Assembly (NCBI GenBank): GCA_964585535.1
Contig: CAZPDW010000082.1
Coordinates: forward strand, 1 to 9,380
Origin: JAUVYV01 sp964585535
Lineage (GTDB): Bacteria > Planctomycetota > Phycisphaerae > Sedimentisphaerales > Anaerobacaceae
Direction: 5' to 3'
Length of the DNA: 9,380 bases
Part shown: positions 1 to 6,280 of the stretch, in pieces
Layout of the letters: the number at the start of each line of letters is the position of its first letter
Numbering within the stretch: position 1 is the first letter of the stretch
Notes under the pieces: generated by a model
The model's input: only the letters and a program-made list of their open reading frames with translations
Database searches by the model: none
Told to the model about the DNA's origin: nothing
Translations under genes and position numbers: made by a program

Positions 1-2481
1 GCAGGCGCTCTTTTTGACATAGCCCTTATGCGTGAAGATATGCAAATGGCTGAGGAGATTGCCTCAACGGCGCAGCGTGAAAATCTTGATGACTGCTCGG
101 GAAAGTTCTATGCGGCCCGACTCGACGTCGCCATGAAGAAATACGACGATGCGCTTTCGGATATAGATGCCGTTTTGAAACAAAGGCCGGTCTTCTCCTA
201 CGCATACCTGCTCAGGCACAGGATTAACTCTGCCCTCGCCAACGAGCAGGCATCAATGGCGGATATCCAGACGGCGGCGAGGATGAGGCCTGATGACAGC
301 ATCATCGCCAAATCTCTCGCCAGCGTCCTGTACAGGCGGAACCAGCGGCTCGGTGGGAATGTCTCGTCCGCACAACGGCTCGAGACCAGGGCCGCCCTGG
401 ACAGGGCTATCGCCCTGAACCCCGGCGATTTACAACTGCTTAGCTTTTATGCCGAGTATATCAGTCCCACGGAACCTGAAAGGGCTATGGCGGTCAGACA
501 GAGGTTGCAAACCGTTGCCCCGAGCATGGCAAATGCTATGCTGCTGGCGAAGATGGCCATAAGAATGTCTCTCGAACAGGATAATGAAGATAATAAAAAA
601 GCGTTCCTGGATATTGCCGGCTCGGCGATGGACCAGGCCAAAACCTACGAGCCGGAAAATCAGGACCTGCTGGAAACCTGCGGAGAATACTATCGCCTTA
701 TAGGCAGGGAGGATAAGGCCGAGCAGCTTTTATCCGGGTCCGGAGACTGGAAACTGCTCTGGCGTCATCATGTCAGAGCCGGAGACCTCGTAAAGGCCGC
801 AAAGGTGCTGGAACAGGCCTACCAAGCTAATCCTAAGGACCCAAATGTGCTGGAAGGTTTTTTATACCTGGCTGAGCAGACCGGCGACAAAGAAAACGCG
901 AGCAAATACTCCGAAGAGCTGCTGGCGGTTGAAGATACCGTTCAAACCAACCTCATGACAATTCAGGCATTCCTGCGAGTCGGGCTTGTCAAGCAGGCCG
1001 ACAGCAAATTAAAGAGTTTTCAGGAGAAGAACCCCGGCGAGCCGCGGGGAATGCTGCTCGGCGCCTGGCTGGCTATGAGTCAGGGACGACTGCAGGATGC
1101 ATTGAAACAGACAAACAGGTATCTCGAAGTCGAGCAGGAAAGCGCGACCGGATGGAAGTTAAGGGGTCAGATCAATCGCCTGCTGGCGAACTACGACCAA
1201 GCGGTGGCCGACCTTAGGAAAAGCCGGCTGCTGTCGGACGAGCCGATTACAAGGGTCGAGCTGGCCCGGGCATACTTACGAAACGGGCGGGTGGAAGACG
1301 CCATAACCGAGCTCGAAAGCACAATTGAAAATCCGCAGGCCCCCCGGCAGGCAAGGGTATTGCTGGAAGGGCTCTACTGGCGCCTTGGCAAAACCGATGT
1401 CCTTAAAAAATTCTATCAGGAGACACTGGAAAAGATGCCCGACAGTATCTTCTGGCTTAACAGGGCGGCCGGCTTTGCAGTGTCAACCAAGGACCTCCCT
1501 AAGGCAGAGCAGCTCTTTGAACGGGCCTGGCAGAAAAGCATTCAACAGGGAAACGGCGACAGGGATGCCTTCGCCGGCTATCTACAGACACTCCTTCAGG
1601 GCGGAAAGCTGGGCAAGCTCTTTGAACAGGCGGCTAAATACGTGGACAGTGACTTCGCCTCCATCGCCTATTTCAGAATGGCGCAGGGACGGTTGAAGCT
1701 TGGAGACAAGGAAAACGCAGTGCAATACTGCCGAAAGGCCATCGAAAAGGCCGGTTCCGACGAGAAGCAGGTTACGAACATTCTTCAGAAAACGTATTCA
1801 CTGCTCGGCCCTGACGAAGCCGAGAAGCTCTGCAGCGAGCGACTTGCGGCGGCGCCGGATTCTTTTGCCGAGAACTGGATGATGTTCGGTTTGATGCGGC
1901 TGAGAGGCCGATATAACAAGGCCCTCGATTATGTGGACAAGTGTATCGAAATTACCGGACTGGGCAGTCAGCGAAAATTACACTGCATTATGAAAAAGAC
2001 CGAGGTTCTGATTCTGGCGTACAGAAAAACTTCCGACAAAACATATCTCCAGAAGGCCGTTAGTGAATACGAAAGTCTGCTTCGTGAAATGCCGAATAAT
2101 ACCGGTGTTCTGAATAATCTGGCCTACATACTCGCGGAAAATGATGGAGACCTTGATGTTGCTCTTAAGTACATAAAGCAGGCAGTGGATTTGAAGCCGG
2201 ATGAGCCGGGTTTCCTGGATACTTATGCGTATGTGCTTTACAAAAGAGGTGAATACTCCAAGGCATCCGAGACTGTACAGTCTGCTTTGCAGCAGTATGA
2301 GACGCAGGGTTCGCAGGTGCCGCTTGACGTGTATGAGCATGCGGGCCAGATATATGAGAAACTGGGCCAGACTGACCAGGCCGTTGCCGCTTATGAGCAG
2401 GCACTGGAAGCCGGCGGCGACAATATATCGAAACCCGTTAAGGACCGGCTGACCTCTGATATTACGAGACTGAAACGATAG
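1..2481 (+). CDS. TPR-repeat protein, 5' end cut by window edge
   Basis: The frame is open from base 1 (A-G-A-L-F-D-I-A-L before the first ATG at 28). That ATG has no Shine-Dalgarno motif, and the codons before it read like part of a helix, so the gene most likely begins outside the window. At least 826 residues are visible. Nearly the whole protein is helical repeats of TPR character, for example YDDALSDIDAVLKQRP, YDQAVADLRKSRLL, VEDAITELESTIENP and YNKALDYVDKCIEI. A well-preserved block near the C-terminus (about residues 698-815 counted from base 1) contains LNNLAYILAE, FLDTYAYVLYKRGEYSKA and TDQAVAAYEQALEAGG. TPR arrays are protein-binding scaffolds, and proteins of this build often accompany exopolysaccharide or PEP-CTERM/exosortase loci. 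The autokinase starting 13 bases downstream supports a role in polysaccharide assembly or export. Membrane or lipid anchoring cannot be judged because the N-terminus is missing. TPR identity is sure; the exact role is inference. Confidence 0.9.
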   Translation, partial: AGALFDIALMREDMQMAEEIASTAQRENLDDCSGKFYAARLDVAMKKYDDALSDIDAVLKQRPVFSYAYLLRHRINSALANEQASMADIQTAARMRPDDSIIAKSLASVLYRRNQRLGGNVSSAQRLETRAALDRAIALNPGDLQLLSFYAEYISPTEPERAMAVRQRLQTVAPSMANAMLLAKMAIRMSLEQDNEDNKKAFLDIAGSAMDQAKTYEPENQDLLETCGEYYRLIGREDKAEQLLSGSGDWKLLWRHHVRAGDLVKAAKVLEQAYQANPKDPNVLEGFLYLAEQTGDKENASKYSEELLAVEDTVQTNLMTIQAFLRVGLVKQADSKLKSFQEKNPGEPRGMLLGAWLAMSQGRLQDALKQTNRYLEVEQESATGWKLRGQINRLLANYDQAVADLRKSRLLSDEPITRVELARAYLRNGRVEDAITELESTIENPQAPRQARVLLEGLYWRLGKTDVLKKFYQETLEKMPDSIFWLNRAAGFAVSTKDLPKAEQLFERAWQKSIQQGNGDRDAFAGYLQTLLQGGKLGKLFEQAAKYVDSDFASIAYFRMAQGRLKLGDKENAVQYCRKAIEKAGSDEKQVTNILQKTYSLLGPDEAEKLCSERLAAAPDSFAENWMMFGLMRLRGRYNKALDYVDKCIEITGLGSQRKLHCIMKKTEVLILAYRKTSDKTYLQKAVSEYESLLREMPNNTGVLNNLAYILAENDGDLDVALKYIKQAVDLKPDEPGFLDTYAYVLYKRGEYSKASETVQSALQQYETQGSQVPLDVYEHAGQIYEKLGQTDQAVAAYEQALEAGGDNISKPVKDRLTSDITRLKR

Positions 2482-2494
2482 GGCGGAAAAAGTT

Positions 2495-4738
2495 GTGAAC
2501 AACCAGGAACACATAACTTTGGGGCCAAAAGCCGGGCCTGCAGGTCGAAGACCTGTCCCGGCCGGGCGTCCGGCTCCGGCGGGTTTGACGCCGAAAGAGA
2601 TATTCGGAATACTCCGGAGGCACATCTGGCTTATTATCGGCCTGACCGTGTTCGGTTTGTGTTCCGGTTTGGGGAGCTGGTTTCTTCTGAAGAGGTATGC
2701 TCCGAGATATACCGCCCAGACCTTCATAAGAGTGCTGCCGCCCGTGCAAAGAGACCCCACCATTATCCAGATGCCCATTGTAGCCAAGGATATTCAATAC
2801 GGCTATCGGCTGTCAATGGCCGCCCTGCTGAGAAGCCAGAATACCCTCCAGTCGCTGCTCTCGAAAGATAAGATTCAGCAGACAAAATGGTTTCAGGATT
2901 TCGGTGACATCAAGTCAAAACGAATCGTCAAAGCCGTCAAAGACCTGAAAAAACATCTTGGCGCATCTCCCCAGAGAGACGGCGATTCTATTATTGTCTC
3001 GATGACCTGCAGGGACAAGGAAGAGTCCGCCCTGATAGTCAATGAGATGGTCGCCTTGTTCCTGAATACGCAGGGGGGCAAGAAAAGAGAGGAAGTAACA
3101 ACGAAACTGGCCGGTCTTGAAGCTCAGCGGCGGCGAGTCAAAGGGGATTTGGACGTCGCCGAAAAATCGCTTGATGACATCCGCAAAAGATATGGTTTTA
3201 CAGACCTCGAGGAACATTCCTTCCGGCCGGTCATCGAAGGGAAGCTGAGCGACCTGGAGATGCAACAGAACGAGCTGGTAATGAACATAAGTCAGGCACA
3301 GTCGTCCATAGAGCGGCTGCAGGTGCAGGCCACCGGGCCGGTTCAGGTACAGGTGGAGCATCAGATTGAGCGTGACCCTGTGATGACTATGCTTGCCCAG
3401 CAGCTTGCGCTGCGACATTCGGCCCTTGCCAGCGCCCTGGCGAAATTCGGCGAAAATCACCGTATTGTACGACAGATACGTGAGTTCATAACAGGCATCA
3501 AAGAAGAAAGAGCGATAAGGAAGGCCGCAATTGCCGACCAAACGCGGCAGGCAAACCTGCGAAATGCACAGGATATGCTTATTACGATGCAAAAACGCCT
3601 TGAAGGGCTGGAAAAAATGCGTGATGAGACAATTGCTCAGAAGAAGGAGCTTGATTTGGCTCGCGCCCAGTACCAGCAGCGGGTTGCCATAAGGGACGAG
3701 AGAAGGAAAATGCTCGATTCGATAAAGGAGCAGGTTGCCAAACTCAGGATAATACACGACGACCCCGAAACTCCCAAGGTTCAGTACGTCGCCAACGCTC
3801 CGGAACCGCTGGAGGCAAGCTTTCCTAAGTGGCAGATATTCCTGCCCGGAGGCACAATGCTGGGTTTGATGCTTGGTGTCGGGCTTGCGTTCCTGATTGA
3901 ATTGCTCAACGACCTCGTTCGCACGCCCCGGGATGTCGCCAGGTATCTGCACATACCGCTGTTGTGCATGATTCCCGACGCCGCCGAGGACGACGAAATT
4001 GAGGGTATTGACCTGGCGCTGGTTGTCCGTCAGGCCCCGTATTCTATCATTAGCGAATCCTACAGGCGGTTCCGCACCAATTTGAGACTTTCGACCAACC
4101 CGCAATCCACTAAAACACTGCTGGTAACAAGCGGAGTGGCCGCAGACGGGAAGACATCCGTAGCGGTCAATCTCGCAATAACCCTCGTCGCCGACGATAA
4201 GAAGGTGCTGCTCATCGACGCCAATTTCAGAAGGCCTAACCTGCATAACATATTCCCTCGCCGGCAGTCGCAGCCGCAGGGGAGCGAAAAAGAGCCGTTT
4301 GGGCTGAGTAATTTCCTGCTGCGCCAGTGTGATATAGCCCGCGTTGTAAGGGCCAGCGGCATTGTAGGGCTTAACGTAATCGAGTCGGGACAGATGCCTG
4401 CCAACCCGGCGGAGCTGCTCGGCGGACCCCGGCTCGAGCAGTTGATACAGCAGCAGCGCCAAAACTACGATTATGTCATCCTTGACGGCCCGCCCGTATT
4501 GCTCGTCAGCGAGACCAAAATACTTGCCAGGTGCGTTGACGGTACCATTCTCGTGCTCAATGCCGCGGCCACGAGAAGAGGCGCTGCAATCAGAACGATA
4601 CTCGAATTAAGGACCGTGGACGCTAAAATAACCGGCTGTGTGCTGCTCGGCGTCAAGACCTTAAAGGGTGGCTATTTCCGTGAGCAGTTCAGGTCATACC
4701 GCCAGTACCAGAAGCTCCAGCTTGCCCGCCCGATTTGA
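2495..4738 (+). CDS. Wzc-like polysaccharide co-polymerase / tyrosine autokinase
   Basis: This 747-residue protein combines a Wzz-type chain-length domain with a cytoplasmic bacterial tyrosine kinase (BY-kinase), as in Wzc. In order it has a Pro/Gly/Ala-rich leader (10-31), membrane segment 1 (about 43-65), a periplasmic Wzz region, a long charged coiled coil (about 195-420), a proline-containing stretch before membrane segment 2 (about 447-471), then the kinase. Walker A is G547-VAAD-GKT (K553). Walker A' is LLIDANFRRP (572-581), with Asn577 where the usual D-x-D-x-R has its second Asp. Walker B is VILDGPP (D664). The tail carries a small tyrosine cluster (Y727, Y735, Y738), the usual autophosphorylation site. 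The GTG start is the only good early start and has a weak GGCGG at 2482-2486. The 13-base gap to the TPR gene implies one transcript. Known members control polymer length and export through phosphorylation cycling. Fold and family are confident; kinase activity is likely but the Walker A' change leaves some doubt. Confidence 0.93.
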   Translation: MNNQEHITLGPKAGPAGRRPVPAGRPAPAGLTPKEIFGILRRHIWLIIGLTVFGLCSGLGSWFLLKRYAPRYTAQTFIRVLPPVQRDPTIIQMPIVAKDIQYGYRLSMAALLRSQNTLQSLLSKDKIQQTKWFQDFGDIKSKRIVKAVKDLKKHLGASPQRDGDSIIVSMTCRDKEESALIVNEMVALFLNTQGGKKREEVTTKLAGLEAQRRRVKGDLDVAEKSLDDIRKRYGFTDLEEHSFRPVIEGKLSDLEMQQNELVMNISQAQSSIERLQVQATGPVQVQVEHQIERDPVMTMLAQQLALRHSALASALAKFGENHRIVRQIREFITGIKEERAIRKAAIADQTRQANLRNAQDMLITMQKRLEGLEKMRDETIAQKKELDLARAQYQQRVAIRDERRKMLDSIKEQVAKLRIIHDDPETPKVQYVANAPEPLEASFPKWQIFLPGGTMLGLMLGVGLAFLIELLNDLVRTPRDVARYLHIPLLCMIPDAAEDDEIEGIDLALVVRQAPYSIISESYRRFRTNLRLSTNPQSTKTLLVTSGVAADGKTSVAVNLAITLVADDKKVLLIDANFRRPNLHNIFPRRQSQPQGSEKEPFGLSNFLLRQCDIARVVRASGIVGLNVIESGQMPANPAELLGGPRLEQLIQQQRQNYDYVILDGPPVLLVSETKILARCVDGTILVLNAAATRRGAAIRTILELRTVDAKITGCVLLGVKTLKGGYFREQFRSYRQYQKLQLARPI
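2534..2559 (+). other. GC-rich hairpin in the start of the autokinase gene
   Basis: CAGGTC (2541-2546) and GACCTG (2550-2555) are exact complements around a GAA loop, and GGG (2534-2536) can pair with CCC (2557-2559) across a bulge. The hairpin lies about 40 bases after the GTG start, in the codons of the Pro/Gly/Ala-rich leader. It may simply follow from repeated GC-rich codons for Pro, Gly and Arg. A role in slowing early translation or as an attenuator is only a possibility. Confidence 0.35.
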
Positions 4739-4739
4739 A

Positions 4740-4788
4740 ATTTAATATTTACTATTTGCTATTTACTATTTCATATTTGCTATTTATA
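4740..4788 (+). repeat. Heptamer tandem array, ATTTACT family (7 units)
   Basis: Seven consecutive 7-base units fill the gap between the autokinase and the epimerase: ATTTAAT, ATTTACT, ATTTGCT, ATTTACT, ATTTCAT, ATTTGCT and ATTTATA. Every unit begins ATTT and variation is confined to the last three bases. The array begins one base after the autokinase stop codon. Its first 18 bases (4740-4757) recur exactly at 6291-6308, inside the protease gene, so this is a dispersed family. It resembles the short tandemly repeated heptanucleotides (STRR) of filamentous cyanobacteria in unit length and placement. Being AT-rich, it could hold promoter-like sequence, but none is clear enough to call. Confidence 0.9.
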
Positions 4789-4789
4789 T

Positions 4790-4793
4790 GGGG
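4790..4793 (+). promoter_or_regulatory. Probable ribosome binding site for the epimerase
   Basis: GGGG lies 6 bases before the ATG at 4800. The alternative in-frame ATG at 4788 overlaps the last heptamer unit and has only AT-rich repeat before it, with no Shine-Dalgarno motif. The site therefore favours the start at 4800, which also gives the compact MNRFLVTGGAGFIG N-terminus normal for the family. Confidence 0.6.
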
Positions 4794-4799
4794 TGTTTA

Positions 4800-5741
4800 A
4801 TGAATAGATTCCTGGTAACCGGCGGAGCCGGATTCATCGGTTCAAACATCTGCAGAAAACTCATTTCAGAGGGATGTTTCGTACGAGTCGTCGATAATCT
4901 TCTCACAGGTAAAAAAGCCAACCTCGCCGGCATTATCGATAAAATCGAGTTCATACAGGCCGATATGGGCGATGAGCACATCGCCCGCGGCGCTATGAAG
5001 GATATCGACGTGGTCCTCCATCAGGGCGCCCTGCCGTCGGTGCCTCGCAGCGTTGATGACCCGGCTGCGACGCATAAGCACTGTGTCGATGCTACCTTTA
5101 CCCTGCTTCTGGCCGCACGCGATGCCCGCATAAAGCGTTTTGTCTATGCAGCCAGCTCCTCGGCCTATGGCGATACGCCGACTTTGCCCAAGGTAGAAAC
5201 GATGCCCGCCCAGCCGCTCTCGCCATACGCCGCCGCAAAGCTCTTTGGCGAATACTACTGCTCGGTTTTCTATAAGGTCTTCGGTCTCGAAACTATCTCT
5301 CTGCGGTACTTCAACGTCTTCGGCCCGCATCAAAACCCCGAAAGCCAGTATGCCGCCGCCATACCCGCCTTTGCCACGGCTATCCTCAGAGACAAACCGC
5401 CGACCATTTACGGCGACGGTGAGCAGAGCAGGGACTTTACCTACATCGACAATGTCGTACAGGCCAACCTGCTGGCCGCTAATGCAAAAAAAACCGAAGG
5501 ACAGGTCGTAAATATCGCCTGCGGCCAGGCCGTAACGGTCAATCAGATTATCGCTATGATTAATGACATCCTCGGCAAGAACGTCAAGTCCATATATACC
5601 GACCCGCGTCCCGGCGATGTGAAACACTCCCTCGCGGACGTTGCACTCGCAAAAGACTTGATTGGCTATAAGCCCGTAGTCGCCTTCAGGGCCGGCCTGC
5701 AAAAGGCAATACACTGGTACCGCGAAAACCTGCTCGGCTGA
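4800..5741 (+). CDS. NAD-dependent UDP-sugar 4-epimerase (WbpP/TviC-like extended SDR)
   Basis: This 313-residue protein is an extended short-chain dehydrogenase/reductase of normal length. It has the NAD-binding GGAGFIG (G8, G11, G14), an acidic residue at the end of strand 2 (VVDN, D32) that should bind the adenosine ribose, the SSSAYG serine region (119-124) and the catalytic Y143-AAA-K147. The stretch LPSVPRSVDDP (78-88), then RYFNVFGPHQNP, GDGEQSRDFTYIDNV and a final PGDVKHSLAD, closely matches UDP-GlcNAc/UDP-glucose 4-epimerases of the WbpP and TviC group. The enzyme should oxidise and re-reduce C4 of a UDP-hexose in the cytoplasm, supplying for example UDP-GalNAc for polysaccharide. 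An in-frame ATG at 4788 would add four residues, but 4800 has the better ribosome site. The gene is 61 bases from the autokinase and flanked on both sides by heptamer arrays. Whether the substrate is N-acetylated cannot be decided from sequence alone. Confidence 0.92.
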   Translation: MNRFLVTGGAGFIGSNICRKLISEGCFVRVVDNLLTGKKANLAGIIDKIEFIQADMGDEHIARGAMKDIDVVLHQGALPSVPRSVDDPAATHKHCVDATFTLLLAARDARIKRFVYAASSSAYGDTPTLPKVETMPAQPLSPYAAAKLFGEYYCSVFYKVFGLETISLRYFNVFGPHQNPESQYAAAIPAFATAILRDKPPTIYGDGEQSRDFTYIDNVVQANLLAANAKKTEGQVVNIACGQAVTVNQIIAMINDILGKNVKSIYTDPRPGDVKHSLADVALAKDLIGYKPVVAFRAGLQKAIHWYRENLLG

Positions 5742-5756
5742 TACGCGCCCGTCGGC

Positions 5757-5798
5757 GATTGCCGATTGCAATACGCAATACGCACTACGCAATTTTAC
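5757..5798 (+). repeat. Heptamer tandem array, GATTGCC / ATACGCA family
   Basis: A second array with a 7-base period begins 15 bases after the epimerase stop codon: GATTGCC, GATTGCA, ATACGCA, ATACGCA, CTACGCA and then a decayed ATTTTAC. The unit changes midway from a GATTGC type to a TACGCA type without losing phase. The sequence is unrelated to the ATTTACT arrays nearby, but the unit length and intergenic position are the same. No coding or terminator function is visible. Confidence 0.8.
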
Positions 5799-5841
5799 CC
5801 CCAAGCCATTTTTTTTGGTTTTAGTATTTCCCGTTTTGGCC

Positions 5842-5847
5842 TATAAT
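5842..5847 (+). promoter_or_regulatory. Probable -10 box for the PEGA/protease operon
   Basis: TATAAT is a perfect match to the sigma-70 -10 consensus. It sits in the only sizeable gap before the three-gene operon, 19 bases before a Shine-Dalgarno motif and 31 bases before the preferred ATG at 5879. The -35 region is poor: TTTAGT at 5820-5825 (16-base spacer) and TTGGTT at 5815-5820 (21-base spacer) each match only three of six positions. The ATG at 5846 overlaps this box, which argues that it is not a start codon. Confidence 0.5.
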
Positions 5848-5865
5848 GACGGATAAGTCGGTAAA

Positions 5866-5870
5866 GAGGG
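5866..5870 (+). promoter_or_regulatory. Ribosome binding site deciding the PEGA lipoprotein start
   Basis: GAGGG lies 8 bases before the ATG at 5879, ideal spacing. The upstream in-frame ATG at 5846 has no such motif. Confidence 0.7.
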
Positions 5871-5878
5871 CTTTGGCT

Positions 5879-6280
5879 ATGAGAAAACAGAATTTGTTTC
5901 GTACGGCGGTTGGCATCGCATGCTTTTTGTTGTTGGGCGGTTGTGTCGAGAGAGAGCTTACGATAAACACCAGGCCGCAGGGAGCACTTGTTAATCTAAA
6001 CGATGAACAAATAGGGCTGTCGCCGGCGACGGTCTCGTTCAACTGGTATGGCGACTACAACGTCACCATCAGCAAAGCCGGATACGAAACCTTAAAGACG
6101 CACCGCATGCTCAAAGGTCCCTGGTACGATTATTTCCCGTTCGACTTTTTCGCACAGGTGCTCAATCCGAGAAGAATCGTTGACTCATACGAGTGGACGT
6201 TCGAGCTTGAGCCGAAAAAGCAAATCAGCTCCGAAGAGCTGCTCGAAAAGGCCCGGCAGCTAAAGGAGCAGGCCCAATGA
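5879..6280 (+). CDS. PEGA-domain lipoprotein
   Basis: A small exported protein of 133 residues. It has a lipoprotein signal peptide: basic n-region MRK, hydrophobic FLLLGG, and lipobox L19-G20-G21-C22, so Cys22 should be lipidated and anchor it to a membrane. Residues about 26-75 form a PEGA-type domain: LTINTRP then QGA (PQGA at 33-36 in place of P-E-G-A), VNLN, G-L-S-P and the closing Y-N-V-T-I-S-K-A-G-Y. An aromatic segment WYDYFPFDFFAQVLNPRR (82-99) and a charged C-terminal helix follow. PEGA domains occur in many surface and cell-envelope proteins, but their ligand is not well defined. Starting at 5846 would add 11 residues that bury the signal peptide; the ribosome site and the TATAAT box both favour 5879. 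The stop overlaps the protease start (ATGA), so the two are probably translationally coupled. The specific function is unknown. Confidence 0.88.
   Translation: MRKQNLFRTAVGIACFLLLGGCVERELTINTRPQGALVNLNDEQIGLSPATVSFNWYGDYNVTISKAGYETLKTHRMLKGPWYDYFPFDFFAQVLNPRRIVDSYEWTFELEPKKQISSEELLEKARQLKEQAQ
6263..6268 (+). promoter_or_regulatory. Ribosome binding site for the active protease
   Basis: AAGGAG lies inside the end of the PEGA gene, 8 bases before the ATG at 6277. It strongly supports 6277 as the true start and therefore places the inverted heptamer element inside the translated sequence. Confidence 0.8.

Noticed and set aside
28..30. ATG as a true start for the TPR protein
   Set aside because: The frame is open to base 1, there is no Shine-Dalgarno motif, and no signal peptide follows; the gene most likely starts upstream of the window.
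2915..4462. 515-codon open frame on the minus strand
   Set aside because: It lies wholly inside the autokinase gene, whose motifs are unambiguous; its translation has no recognisable domain and looks like a shadow of codon bias.
4740..4788. Heptamer arrays as a CRISPR array
   Set aside because: Units are 7 bases with no spacers and no cas genes nearby.
4866..5804. 312-codon open frame on the minus strand
   Set aside because: It is antisense to the epimerase and runs into the heptamer array; no ribosome site or recognisable motif.
5801..5822. T-rich stretch with CCAA and TTGG as a terminator
   Set aside because: The stem would be only 4 base pairs with low GC, and the T-run is in the loop rather than after the stem.
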